Notes under the pieces: model-generated
What the model was told of the DNA's origin: nothing
Database searches by the model: none
What the model saw: only the letters and a program-made list of their open reading frames with translations
Shown here: positions 28,283 to 37,484 of the stretch, piece after piece
Layout of the letters: every line of letters begins with the position of its first letter
Numbering within the stretch: position 1 is the first letter of the stretch
Assembly: GCA_024102915.1 (NCBI GenBank)
Contig: JAGFJG010000027.1
Location: 1-51,294, forward strand
Length of the DNA stretch: 51,294 bases
Source of the DNA: Caldilineales bacterium
GTDB taxonomy: Bacteria; Chloroflexota; Anaerolineae; J102
Direction of reading: 5' to 3'
Program-made: the position numbers and the translations under genes

Positions 28283-30343
28283 ATGTCTCGTTCCCGCAAC
28301 GCCACTTTTATCAATATCCTGCTGATCGGCTTCTTGCTGCTGGTCGCCGTGGCGGCATTTGCTGCCAGCGCCGCACTTTATGGTTACAGCCGCATTGCCG
28401 AAACCCTGCCCCCGCCGCAAGAATTACAAGACCGCGCCAATACGTTCAAGACGACGACAATTTACGATCGTGATGGTCGTCTGCTGTACGAGGTATTTCC
28501 GCAGGATGGCGGGCGGCGCACAGTCGTCTCGCTGGGCGAAATCAGCCCCTATCTCATCAACGCCACACTCGCGACCGAAGACCCCAATTTTTATCGACAC
28601 CCTGGCGTCGACCCGGTGGGGCTGGCTCGTGCGGCCTACTATGTTGTGCAGAACGACGAACGACGACCCGGCGGCAGCGGCATCCCCCAACAGTTGGTCA
28701 AACTGACCTTTCTCAGCACCGAAAAAACGTTAAGCCGTAAAATCAAGGAAGCGATCCTCGCCCTTGAGGTCAGCCGCCGATACCGAAAAGACGACATCCT
28801 CGAAATCTACTTGAACCATATTCCTTATGGCAATCTGGCATTCGGGGCGGAGGCGGCGGCGCAAACCTACTTTGGCAAACCCGCCAGCACATTGACGTTG
28901 GGCGAAGCGTCGCTCCTGGCCGGGATTCCGCAGGCTCCTGGCTACTACGATCCGTACACCAATTGGGAGGCGGTGCGAGGGCGGCAGGGTGATATCCTGC
29001 GCCTGATGGTGCAGTACGGTCTCATTTCGCCATCCGAGGCTGATGCCGCCTGGCTGGAGTTTGCGGGCAAGGATGTCAATGAGATATTGATGCCCGCCGA
29101 CGGCAGCTTCACCGCGCCGCATTTTGTGTTGATGGTGCGGCAACAATTGGAAACTGAATATGGGGCGGATGTTGTCGCCAAGGGCGGGCTGCGCGTGACG
29201 ACAACGCTGGATCGGCGGTTGCAGAGCATGGCCGAGCAGGCTGTCGACGAGGGAATGATCAATTTACGCGAGCGTGGCGCGGGCAGTGCCGCTCTCACCG
29301 CCATCGATCCGAATACGGGCGAGATACTGGCAATGGTGGGCTCCGCCGATTACGACGATGAAGCCTCGGATGGTCAGGTCAATATGGCCGTCGAACCGCG
29401 CCAGACGGGAAGCGTAATCAAGCCGCTAACCTATGCGGCAGCGTTTGAAAAGATGCCGGATTACTGGACGCCGGCCACCATGATAATGGATGAGCGTACC
29501 GAGTTTGGCGACGGCCCCGGACGACCTCCCTATGTTCCCAAGAATTACGATGGGCGATTCCACGGTCCCGTCAGTGCACGAGCGGCGCTTGCCAACAGCT
29601 ACAATATCCCCGCGGTCAAAGCGCTCGAACACATTGGCATCCCAGCCCTGAAGGAAATGGCGACGCGTCTGGGGATCAGCACATTCACCCGGCCTGATTA
29701 CGGGCTATCACTGACCCTGGGCGGAAGCGAGGCAAGTCTGGTCGAGATGAGCGGCGCGTTTGCTTCGTTCGCCAACGGTGGATATCGGGTGCGGCCTCAT
29801 GCCATTATGCATGTCGAAACCGAAGAAGGTGACCTGTTAGAGAGTCACCAACGCCCGCAACTCCTCCGCGCCCTGGCCCCTGAGATCGCCTATCTGATCA
29901 CATCGATACTCAGCGACGCAGAGGCCCGCCGCCCCGCCTTTGGTAATGCTGGCAGAAGCCTGATTCTGGGCGAGCGGCCGGTCGCAGCCAAGACCGGGAC
30001 CACCGATGACTGGCGAGACGCCTGGACAATCGGCTATACGCCGCAATTGGTGACCGGCGTCTGGGTCGGAAACGCCGATAATTCACCGATGAACAAAGAT
30101 ACAAGTGGTGTGATCGCAGCCGCACCCATCTGGCAGCGTTTCATGCGCCAGGCGCATCAAGATTTACCCATCCAGCCTTTCCCCAAACCCGAAGGCGTTG
30201 TGCGGATGGAGATTTGCGCCGATACCGGAACGCAAGCTGACGCCGACTGTACAAATCGGCGTCAGGAGTTCTTCAAATTTGATCAACTGCCGTCCGGCTC
30301 GGCCTCGACGAATCAGTTGTTTCCGACAACGGAACCGCTTTAG
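28283..30343 (+). CDS. Class A penicillin-binding protein (bifunctional glycosyltransferase/transpeptidase)
   Basis: 686 residues from ATG 28283; an upstream TTG would only lengthen the cytosolic tail. One N-terminal membrane helix (about 10-35). The GT51 domain (about 75-250) has ATEDPNFYRHPGVDPVGLA with catalytic Glu99 and KIKEAILALEVSRRYRKDDI. The transpeptidase domain (about 335-640) has SVIK (Ser377, Lys380), SYN (439-441) and KTGT (570-573). It polymerises lipid II and cross-links peptidoglycan outside the membrane. It is close to PBP1A/1C types; the short C-terminal tail with two Cys (EICADTGTQADADCTN) resembles extensions of other Chloroflexi-like PBPs. Its stop overlaps the stop of the convergent M23 peptidase gene by 4 bases. 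Confidence 0.94.
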   Translation: MSRSRNATFINILLIGFLLLVAVAAFAASAALYGYSRIAETLPPPQELQDRANTFKTTTIYDRDGRLLYEVFPQDGGRRTVVSLGEISPYLINATLATEDPNFYRHPGVDPVGLARAAYYVVQNDERRPGGSGIPQQLVKLTFLSTEKTLSRKIKEAILALEVSRRYRKDDILEIYLNHIPYGNLAFGAEAAAQTYFGKPASTLTLGEASLLAGIPQAPGYYDPYTNWEAVRGRQGDILRLMVQYGLISPSEADAAWLEFAGKDVNEILMPADGSFTAPHFVLMVRQQLETEYGADVVAKGGLRVTTTLDRRLQSMAEQAVDEGMINLRERGAGSAALTAIDPNTGEILAMVGSADYDDEASDGQVNMAVEPRQTGSVIKPLTYAAAFEKMPDYWTPATMIMDERTEFGDGPGRPPYVPKNYDGRFHGPVSARAALANSYNIPAVKALEHIGIPALKEMATRLGISTFTRPDYGLSLTLGGSEASLVEMSGAFASFANGGYRVRPHAIMHVETEEGDLLESHQRPQLLRALAPEIAYLITSILSDAEARRPAFGNAGRSLILGERPVAAKTGTTDDWRDAWTIGYTPQLVTGVWVGNADNSPMNKDTSGVIAAAPIWQRFMRQAHQDLPIQPFPKPEGVVRMEICADTGTQADADCTNRRQEFFKFDQLPSGSASTNQLFPTTEPL

Positions 30344-31476
30344 CGTAGGAAACCAAAGGGGTTCCGCTGGACGTTTTGGTAGCGGATCTCGAAATGCAGA
30401 TGCGATCCGGTGCTGCGGCCGGTATTGCCCACCGAGCCGATGCGCTGGCCTCGGGCGATAGATTCGCCAACTCGCGAGAATATCTTGCTGAGGTGAGCGT
30501 AATAGGTGCGATAGCCGTTACCGTGGTCAATCACAACCAGATTGCCGTAGCCGGTGCGATCCCATCCTGCATAGACGACATAACCGGAATCTGCGGCCAC
30601 AACCGGGCTGCCCTCCCAACTTCCGATATCGAGGGCGCGGTGGCCGCCCCAATAATTCTGAGTCAGGGTGCCGCTGACCGGCCACACAAATTGCCCAGAG
30701 CCACGCTGTGCATTCTTCGGGATCGGACCGTTGAAGATGCTGACGGTGCGCGGGATGTAAGGCTTCTCGCCGCCGGGCACGATGATGTATTGCCCTGTCT
30801 GAAGCGTAGCCCCTTCCTGGTTGAGGCGATTCCATTCATAATTGATGATCGCATCAGGCTCGACTTTGTATTTCTTCGCCAATGCACTGATGGTATCGCC
30901 TTTCTTGATCTGGTGGTACACGCCGTTCACAGGCAAGATCACCAATTTATCGTTGACGCGCAGCAGGTCTGGGTTCAACTCCAGATCGGGATTCGACCAC
31001 ATGATCGTTTCGGGTTTCAGGCTGAACTTGTCCGCAATCCCAAATACCGTGTCGCCCGGCTGTACAACGTAGTTTTCTACATCCAATCGCGGGCGTTCAG
31101 GTATCTCGGTGAAGGGAACGGCGGCACGGACGAGCGCTCCCGTCGATTGCACTGCAGCGCCGCCACGGGCTGTGACCAACTGGCTCAAGGTAATGGGCGT
31201 AGCTGTGGGCGGCGGCGCGGGTAACAGGTCAAGTTGCTGCACGTTCCATTCTGGTAAGCTGAGTCGGCCTACCAACAACAAGGCGATGACAACCACAACC
31301 ATGCCGACGTGAGATGCCAGCCTGACGGGCGTATATCGATCTGTACCCTGCCCAATTAGTTCTTGGTAAAGACGCAGAAAAACCTTACGACCAGGTCCCC
31401 ACTGTTCATCAGCGACATCTTCCGCAGCGGGGGATGGACTGTCGGAATCGGTCTGAGAAGAGGAGATTATTTGCAT
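30340..31476 (-). CDS. LysM-M23 peptidoglycan endopeptidase
   Basis: 378 residues from ATG 31476 (a TTG at 31530 is possible). An acidic cytosolic tail is followed by a signal anchor (about 58-80, VGMVVVVIALLLVGRLSL), two LysM domains (about 135-180 and 190-235; NYVVQPGDTVFGIADKFSLK and YHQIKKGDTISALAKKYKVE) and a C-terminal M23 domain. The zinc site is complete: HRALDIG and HLHFEI, with YAHLSKI between. It should cut peptide cross-bridges in peptidoglycan outside the membrane. It converges on the penicillin-binding protein gene and shares its stop region, so a synthase and a hydrolase gene are tail to tail with no room for a terminator between them. Confidence 0.92.
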   Translation of the reverse strand: MQIISSSQTDSDSPSPAAEDVADEQWGPGRKVFLRLYQELIGQGTDRYTPVRLASHVGMVVVVIALLLVGRLSLPEWNVQQLDLLPAPPPTATPITLSQLVTARGGAAVQSTGALVRAAVPFTEIPERPRLDVENYVVQPGDTVFGIADKFSLKPETIMWSNPDLELNPDLLRVNDKLVILPVNGVYHQIKKGDTISALAKKYKVEPDAIINYEWNRLNQEGATLQTGQYIIVPGGEKPYIPRTVSIFNGPIPKNAQRGSGQFVWPVSGTLTQNYWGGHRALDIGSWEGSPVVAADSGYVVYAGWDRTGYGNLVVIDHGNGYRTYYAHLSKIFSRVGESIARGQRIGSVGNTGRSTGSHLHFEIRYQNVQRNPFGFLR

Positions 31477-31676
31477 AGTGATGTGTCGACGGTCGTTAGA
31501 CCGAAAAAAGTGCGCCCGACCTTTCAACAAGATCGGGTCATTCTATGGCGGCGGGATTATAGCACGCCATGATCACCCCGACAAATGCGGCACGCCTCCA
31601 AATGAATATTTCTTAATGCGGAGCGTGGTTCAAATTCCACGCAAAAGCTCGATGCCACGATTATTCCGCGGCAGGA

Positions 31677-32939
31677 CTATGACTCGCGATGGTTGAGAGA
31701 ATTCAGGAATTCGCTGTTTGTACGTGTACGGCGCAGTCTCTCACGTACAGCCAGCAAAGGTTCGATGCCGGGCTGCGTGATGCGCAGAGCGTCCACCATA
31801 CGCCGCAAAGTCCAAACACGTTGCAGGGTGTCCTCGTTCAGTAACAATTCTTCATGGCGTGTACGGCTACGGGGGATGTCGATAGCGGGGAAGATGCGCC
31901 GCTCGGCCAGCCTCTGATCTAGGCGTAACTCCATGTTGTTCGTGCCCTTGAATTCCTCATAGATCGCATCGTCAAATGCACTACCGGTATCGGTGAGGCA
32001 GGTAGCGACTATAGTGAGGCTCCCCTGTTCCTCCAGATTTCGGGCCATGCCAAAGTAGTGCTTGGTCGCCTGTAGGGCCTCCGGATCCGGCCCGCCGCTG
32101 ATGGCGCGAGACAACCCTGGCAAGGACATGGCGTATGCACGTGTGAGGCTGTTCAACGAATCCAGTAAAATGACGACATCACGCTGAAGTTCTACCAGGC
32201 GTAGAGCGTGCTGCAAAGCTAATTCCGCCACAGCCGTCTGGCGGGTGGCAGATTCGTCAAACGTTGTGCTCACAACTTCGGCCTTCACCGATCGACGCAT
32301 GTCGGTCACTTCTTCAGGTCGTTCACCTACCAGGATCACCATTGTGTGAATCGCAGGATGATTGTCGGCTAGCCCATTGGCGATCTGCTTGACGATAGTG
32401 GTTCGCCCGGTTCTGGGAGGCCCCACAATCAGGCCACGTTGCCCTTTTCCGATCGGACTCACCATATCGATCAGCCGGGTTCCAAGGATATACGGCCGGG
32501 TTTCCAAGGCCAACTGCTGATCAGCAAGAACCGGCATCAATTGTTCGAATTCGGGCCTGTCGACGCCATCCTCCGGGTGGATACCGTTGACCGATGTGAT
32601 CTGCACCAGACTGCGATATCTCTCTTTTTCTTTTGCTTTGCGTACCTGCCCCTGCACCATGTCTCCCGTGCGCAGACCGAATCGTTTGATCTGCGCATTC
32701 GAGACATAGACGTCATGCTTGGAATGCACCATGCGAGCATTGCAAAGCAAACCCCTGCCATCTTTATTGATATCGAGATATCCTGTAACTTGGGATGTGT
32801 TGTCGCGGCCAAGATGCTGCTTCAAATACTGCACCAATTCGTCTTTCTTCATGCGGCTGTAACCGCTGAGTCCTTCTTGGCGAGCAAGTGATCGCAGTTC
32901 ATTGAGGCTACGAGTCTCAAGTGAACGTGAATTGTTCAT
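31677..32939 (-). CDS. rho: Transcription termination factor Rho with altered P-loop
   Basis: 420 residues. N-terminal Rho_N helices (about 8-45), an RNA-binding cold-shock-like domain (about 50-120, [40 protein letters not shown]) and a RecA-type ATPase. In the ATPase the catalytic Glu loop ([13 protein letters not shown]), Walker B ([14 protein letters not shown]), and [20 protein letters not shown] are normal. Walker A reads GPPRTGRTT (173-181): both lysines of the usual PPKAGKT are Arg, including the nucleotide-binding Lys. Arg there often lowers ATPase activity. The ATG at 32939 is taken over an upstream TTG at 32972. It stands alone. It may be the sole Rho with unusual tuning or a paralogue. 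Confidence 0.9.
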   Translation of the reverse strand: MNNSRSLETRSLNELRSLARQEGLSGYSRMKKDELVQYLKQHLGRDNTSQVTGYLDINKDGRGLLCNARMVHSKHDVYVSNAQIKRFGLRTGDMVQGQVRKAKEKERYRSLVQITSVNGIHPEDGVDRPEFEQLMPVLADQQLALETRPYILGTRLIDMVSPIGKGQRGLIVGPPRTGRTTIVKQIANGLADNHPAIHTMVILVGERPEEVTDMRRSVKAEVVSTTFDESATRQTAVAELALQHALRLVELQRDVVILLDSLNSLTRAYAMSLPGLSRAISGGPDPEALQATKHYFGMARNLEEQGSLTIVATCLTDTGSAFDDAIYEEFKGTNNMELRLDQRLAERRIFPAIDIPRSRTRHEELLLNEDTLQRVWTLRRMVDALRITQPGIEPLLAVRERLRRTRTNSEFLNSLNHRES

Positions 32940-33358
32940 GTTATTGGCGAGAGACCAGGCGGACGATGTCAAACAACGCAGTTTAATTCGATTGACAGGC
33001 GACCTGCCAGGAAGTCATTCTTTGGTATGGTGATTGTAATCATCCCGAGGATAGTGTAAATGCCAGTATAGCATGCCACCATGCCAAGCGCCAACAGCGC
33101 AACCCCGCTGGAACAAACGTCAGGAAAACGTCAGTAGCAGCGGGATTCTGCCAACCCGTAGAGTTGCGCGCAGGATAGACGAGTCCGTGGCGACCTGGTC
33201 AAAACTTTAAGTCACGCGAATAGTAGCTTCTGTGTTTGTCCTCCTTATCTGGGCATGAATTGTCTTGGCTTCGAGCGACCTTCAGACGTTCTGCGCCTCG
33301 TTCACAAGGCTAAGCGCTTTAACCCGATTGAGCGTGCGTCATTTGGCAGATCGGCGAT
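32940..33358. other. Gap upstream of rho, no gene recognised
   Basis: 419 bases between the rho start and the IS remnant. It should hold the rho promoter and leader. Seen: CCCGCTG (33104-33110) and CAGCGGG (33138-33144) as a 7-base inverted repeat enclosing two copies of AAACGTCAG. At 33314-33350 the + strand encodes FNPIERASFGR, a faint echo of IS630 transposase ends (NPIE), possibly debris of an older insertion. Nothing else could be supported. Confidence 0.4.
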
Positions 33359-34194
33359 TAAGTAACCCCAGGTATGAGATTTAATCAGAGTAGTGATTGA
33401 GTTGATAGAATGCCAAAGCGAATCAACTTCACTCTCACAACTGAACAAGAACAAGGCCTGAGTCAGGCCATCAAATACGGCTGGCATCGCTATCAAAGGG
33501 ACGGCATGGCTGGTTTGAGCAACCAGCCCAAGGGTCACCCTCCCAGTTGGGCTACGACTTCGCCATCTGGAGCGTGGAACGGCTGCGAGACCACCTGTAT
33601 CATGTGACAGGCGTCTATCTCAGCGACGGACATCTGCGTAAAAGGGGGCGCGAACAGGCGATTTCCGACTCCTCTTTGTGGACGAAATCACCCTGAGTCT
33701 GCATCCGCCTTTGCGGGCTTGCTGGATGAAACGAGGGCAACAGAAACGTATTTCCACCCCAGGCCAACAGGCGAATCATCATCTGATTGGCGCTTATGAT
33801 TGGGCCGATGACTCCGTGACCTGGCTGAGTGTGGCACGTAAGAATAGCCCTCAATTCATTCGTTTCCTGGAGCATCCCCTGGTCGAATGTTATCAGCATG
33901 ATGTCGTGGTTCTGGTCTTGGACAATGCCTCCTTCCACAAAAGTGCGGCGGCCATAGCGGCTCTCAGCTTGTTCGAACATCGCGTCCGGGTGTTCTGGCT
34001 GCCTCCTTACTGCTCAACCTTGAATCCGATTGAGCGTTTCTGGCGTCATCTCAAAGACCAGGTCTGTGTGAATACACTCTATCCATCACTCTCTGACCTC
34101 GTCTCTGCCGTCGAACATCAACTCCATAATCAGAATCAACTTGATTCTCCTTCTCGCTTCACCTTTTCTTAAACATCATATCTTGACTTGCTTA
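33359..34194 (+). mobile_element. Decayed IS630-family insertion sequence
   Basis: Imperfect terminal inverted repeats: about 28 bases at 33359-33386 (starting TAAGTAACCCCAGGTATGAG) and the complement of 34167-34194 (TAAGCAAGTCAAGATATGAT), identical at about 19 of 28 positions. Both ends sit on TA, the target dinucleotide of the IS630/Tc1 group. The transposase inside is broken. The element is about 0.8 kb, shorter than an intact IS630 (usually 1-1.2 kb), in line with an internal deletion. Confidence 0.7.
33410..34172 (+). pseudogene. IS630-type DDE transposase, frameshifted and internally deleted
   Basis: Three reading frames are needed. 33410-33540 gives MPKRINFTLTTEQEQGLSQA and then RYQRDGMAGLSNQPKGHPP, a helix-turn-helix N-terminus with a stretch missing between the two parts. 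From about 33540 the frame shifts to SQLGYDFAIWSVERLRDHLY and VTGVYLSDGHLRKRGREQA. A second shift near 33659 restores FRLLFVDEITLSLHPPLRAC, and this frame runs to the end with VLVLDNASFHKSAAAIA and FWLPPYCSTLNPIERFWRHL, i.e. the DDE catalytic Asp, Asp and Glu. The enzyme cannot be made as one chain, so the element is dead unless helped by a relative. Confidence 0.85.
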
Positions 34195-34299
34195 GGTGCT
34201 ACTGAAATGTAAGGTTCAGAAGCACTTTTCATATTTCATAGGTGAACACGCTGTTGAGCGCTCTGAGGCGTGTATCTCTAAAACGGAGGTACAATCGCC

Positions 34300-34374
34300 A
34301 TGTTCACGCTGTTTCACCTGTTCTGGCTCTTTGGGGCACTGTGGTCTGACGATCCAGGCGACCCCTCCTGGTAG
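34300..34374 (+). CDS. Possible small hydrophobic protein, 24 residues
   Basis: ATG at 34300 with GGAGG ten bases upstream (34285-34289). The product is MFTLFHLFWLFGALWSDDPG plus four residues, a hydrophobic start and acidic end. It lies between the IS remnant and the end of the CHAT operon, on the opposite strand to that operon. Such small membrane peptides exist in toxin-antitoxin and regulatory loci, but nothing here proves it is made. Low confidence. Confidence 0.25.
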   Translation: MFTLFHLFWLFGALWSDDPGDPSW

Positions 34375-34386
34375 ACCAGAACCAAT

Positions 34387-34419
34387 GCTTGACGGAGGAA
34401 CGCCGGCACTCCTTCAAGC
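34387..34419 (-). terminator. Hairpin after the CHAT operon (weak terminator candidate)
   Basis: GCTTGACGGAG (34387-34397) pairs with CTCCTTCAAGC (34409-34419) with one mismatch and an 11-base loop. It starts 31 bases past the CHAT stop in the direction of transcription. There is no T-run, so it may be a Rho-dependent or processing site rather than an intrinsic terminator. Confidence 0.4.
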
Positions 34420-34449
34420 AAGAGGTCGAGAATAACTGGGAACAAAGAA

Positions 34450-37400
34450 TCATACCAGACCAACCAACGTATATGCAGCCCACGAATAGGGAGAACTGTA
34501 TTTCTCCGCCAGAGTTTGACGTGCATGCAACAACGCTTCGCCGGGTGAGACTTTTTCCGAGCTGTAAGCAGCATAAAATGCGCTAAAAAATGCGGCGGAC
34601 AGTTGGTCATTGATCGGCCAGAGACTGGCAAGTAGAGTGTCTGCTCCCGCAACCAAAAACGCATGAGGCAATCCCATCTGTTCATCCCCGGCCATGACGT
34701 GCCCGATCGCGGTATCACATGCCGCTAACGAAACCAAACGAGCGTTGAACCTGAGCTGTAAAATCTCAGCAATGTAGAGATTCGAATCATATAAAGCGAT
34801 ATGACAGAGATGAGAATGATAGGGATGAAGCAATGAATGGGCTGCAAGGTGAATTAGCTCATAGGTTGATAACGCTCCAGTCGCTTCGAGCGATTTGAAC
34901 GCGGCCACAGTTGCTCGTTCTCCTACAAACAAATCGCTTTCGGACGAAAGTAAGTGACGAAGATGGATCGCCTCCTCGCCTGCAGCCGAGAGAGGGGGAT
35001 GCTTCTCTGGATTGGGATAGGCAGGGACGGCGAATACAAGCCCTTTGGTTTGTGATAAGGATTGGCGTTGATGCAAGTTCGGCCGAGATTGACATGATAA
35101 TATCGTTTGCAAAAGAGGGAGTGAAGGAATCTGGCCGAGCCTTTTGGTCAGACCGAGCAAATCATCATCGACTGAAAGCGCTGCCCAGGGAAAACTATTC
35201 AGGGGACCGGATGGCAGCACATAGAGTGTGTCGATGGCACGAATGTGTGGCTGCCAGGTGACTGGAATCATCAAATTTTGTACTCGGTCCCACTCCGCTG
35301 AGCGTGAACGATCTGACGACCATTCCAGTATTCGTCGCCGATAGCTGGTTTCGGGACGGCAATACAAAGCCAGTAGATGCTGGTCAAGTGCACTGAGCGT
35401 CGTTGGCGACGCCAATGACCGTGAACTGTCCAACCAGAATCGATACAGTTGTACGGTCTCGCCTGCAAACCAACCATATGACAGGCATCCCCAGTTATCT
35501 ATACCATATCTTGCATCCAAACTTTCTCGCAAAATGGGTAAATCGATTGCGGGTGGGGCATAAAGACTGATATATGGCGCATTTTCTACGGATAATTCTT
35601 CTGCTAAGTGTTGGAAGCGTTGTTCCAGCACGTTGACAGAACGCCAATCTTCGAGTTCCTGTGCACGCTGGATGGCAGCTCGCAGTTCCTCGAGATGCAA
35701 GGATTTCTTTGTTCTAGTGGAGACAGTTGGCGGAACGGATAGTTCGGCGGCTGCACTTTCGTCAGCATTCTGGTTCATTTGCTGACTCAGTTGCAGTGCT
35801 TTGTGATCCTCCAAGACCGCTAATGAACGTATCACTTCTCCGATCTGTAAGGTCAAATCGATGGTCATCACATAGACTGGTAAACTATCTTTGGCTAGGC
35901 CTGCCGCCGCTCTGGGTGAAAGACGCCCTCTGCGTAATCTAGACAGATTACTAAGCGCCTGCTGAAGGAAATCAATGGCAAGCGATCCATTTAAATTCTT
36001 GGCCGCAATTTTGGCCAAACCATAGTATGCACGCCAAGCGCTGGCGATGCGCTCCGGAGGGGCGCTGTCTAGCCCTTGCTGAAATTGCGCTTTGGCCAAA
36101 TCATCCTTTCCCATTTCCAGGTAAATCTGGCCGAGCAAGATATTAGCCCTTGCCGCCTGATGCGACCGATTGTGCCGCCGTAAGATCTGATCGCAGGTAA
36201 GCAGCAAGTCTATCGCAGACTCAAGCTGGCCCTGTATGAATCGGAGATGCGCTAATGTAATGCTGGCTAAGGCCGCTTGAGTTGGGCGTTCATGCGTCAA
36301 GAAAGTCTTGCTACTTAACGTCAATAATTCTTCTGCACGTACAAGATCCCCCATTTCCAATAGATATTCCGCTTCCATTCGCCAACATGCCGCCGCCTGG
36401 GCATCCACGCCGAGGCCGGACCACGACTTGGCGGCTATGCGAATAGCCTGAACCGCTTCTTCCATTTGATCATCTTGCCAAAGTATATTGGCCAGATAGC
36501 GGACGAAATGAGCAATCGCATCCAGAGATCCGACCTGTTCCGCCAGCTCCTTCGCCGCATTGTAGGCACGCAGCGCCAGGCGGTTATGACCCATCCAATA
36601 ATTACACAGTCCAACATTCGCGACTGCATGCGCCAATTCCAACTTCAACCCAGTGTTTTCCAGACTTCTGGCCGCGATCTGGAAACTCTTCAAGGCTCGT
36701 TCTTGTTCATTAAAATAAAACTGTATCCCTCCCAGGGTTGTCATGCATCGTGCATAAGGGATCTCCATTTGTTGTGCAGCGAAATAGGCGATGGAGCGTT
36801 CGATGTGTGCAGTCGCTTCAGTCTGATTTTCTAGTCGTCGTTGCGTGCTGGCGATGGCTTTATCACAACGCGCAACCTCATAACGGTCTCCCAGGTCATG
36901 GAAAGCAACACGAGCCCCGGTCAGCATATCGAGCGCTTCGACGTAGTTAGTGCGCTCATACAACGCCAGTCCGTTAATACGTTTCGTCTGCCAATATCCC
37001 CAGGCATCCCCACATCGTTCAAACTCGTCCTGTACATTGTTCAATATCTGCGTTGCCTCATCATAGCGATTGAGGTAATGGGCGAGGAGTCCATCAGCAA
37101 GACGGCAATAGAGTCTGGTTTTTGGTTGGGAACGCCATTGTTGACGCGCTTGTTCCAATTCCGTCCTGGCATCCCGTTCAACTCTTTGTTCCACTGCCGC
37201 CATCGCCCGCAAAAAATGTGCACACCCCTGTTGGAACCGGCTATCTGCGCTGCGTTCTGGAAAGACTTCCAACCAGGCGAAAACAGCTGCATATTGATTC
37301 GAATAATATTCCAGACCCGCCAATCTGATCCTGAGATTTGCGCCTGCGGTTACAGGATGAGACTTCTCATAAAGATGAGTCGCCAGTTCGCGCGCAGTGA

Positions 37401-37482
37401 GAAAATCCCCCCGACCTATGGCGGAATCCAACGCAAGCAGCTCAGGTTCGGTCGGATGCTGCCTTAGGACAGCGTGAATCAT
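34450..37482 (-). CDS. TPR-CHAT caspase-like protease-family protein
   Basis: 1010 residues. Residues about 1-600 are tetratricopeptide-like helical repeats, e.g. AYNAAKELAEQVGSLDAIAH and LGQIYLEMGKDDLAKAQFQQ. The C-terminal CHAT domain (about 690-1010) carries the caspase-clan dyad: His882 in LIHLAAHSLLHPY and Cys922 in RLVSLAACDTAIG, 40 residues apart, followed by HAFLVAGADTLLASLWPIND. There is no signal peptide, so it is cytosolic. It is the third gene of a tight operon after a sigma factor and a zinc-finger anti-sigma protein; its ATG is 2 bases after the anti-sigma stop. In type III-E CRISPR systems a TPR-CHAT protease (Csx29) cleaves a regulator that holds an RpoE-type sigma factor. By analogy this protein might cleave the neighbouring anti-sigma protein; that is inference. 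Confidence 0.88.
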   Translation of the reverse strand: MIHAVLRQHPTEPELLALDSAIGRGDFLTARELATHLYEKSHPVTAGANLRIRLAGLEYYSNQYAAVFAWLEVFPERSADSRFQQGCAHFLRAMAAVEQRVERDARTELEQARQQWRSQPKTRLYCRLADGLLAHYLNRYDEATQILNNVQDEFERCGDAWGYWQTKRINGLALYERTNYVEALDMLTGARVAFHDLGDRYEVARCDKAIASTQRRLENQTEATAHIERSIAYFAAQQMEIPYARCMTTLGGIQFYFNEQERALKSFQIAARSLENTGLKLELAHAVANVGLCNYWMGHNRLALRAYNAAKELAEQVGSLDAIAHFVRYLANILWQDDQMEEAVQAIRIAAKSWSGLGVDAQAAACWRMEAEYLLEMGDLVRAEELLTLSSKTFLTHERPTQAALASITLAHLRFIQGQLESAIDLLLTCDQILRRHNRSHQAARANILLGQIYLEMGKDDLAKAQFQQGLDSAPPERIASAWRAYYGLAKIAAKNLNGSLAIDFLQQALSNLSRLRRGRLSPRAAAGLAKDSLPVYVMTIDLTLQIGEVIRSLAVLEDHKALQLSQQMNQNADESAAAELSVPPTVSTRTKKSLHLEELRAAIQRAQELEDWRSVNVLEQRFQHLAEELSVENAPYISLYAPPAIDLPILRESLDARYGIDNWGCLSYGWFAGETVQLYRFWLDSSRSLASPTTLSALDQHLLALYCRPETSYRRRILEWSSDRSRSAEWDRVQNLMIPVTWQPHIRAIDTLYVLPSGPLNSFPWAALSVDDDLLGLTKRLGQIPSLPLLQTILSCQSRPNLHQRQSLSQTKGLVFAVPAYPNPEKHPPLSAAGEEAIHLRHLLSSESDLFVGERATVAAFKSLEATGALSTYELIHLAAHSLLHPYHSHLCHIALYDSNLYIAEILQLRFNARLVSLAACDTAIGHVMAGDEQMGLPHAFLVAGADTLLASLWPINDQLSAAFFSAFYAAYSSEKVSPGEALLHARQTLAEKYSSPYSWAAYTLVGLV

Positions 37483-37484
37483 CG

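Noticed and set aside
31600..31680. tRNA-like T arm (GTGGTTCAAATTCCAC)
   Set aside because: The loop has the wrong size and no acceptor, D or anticodon stems can be drawn around it.
33309..33350. A second IS630 transposase end (FNPIERASFGR)
   Set aside because: Only about a dozen codons resemble the family, too few to call a feature.
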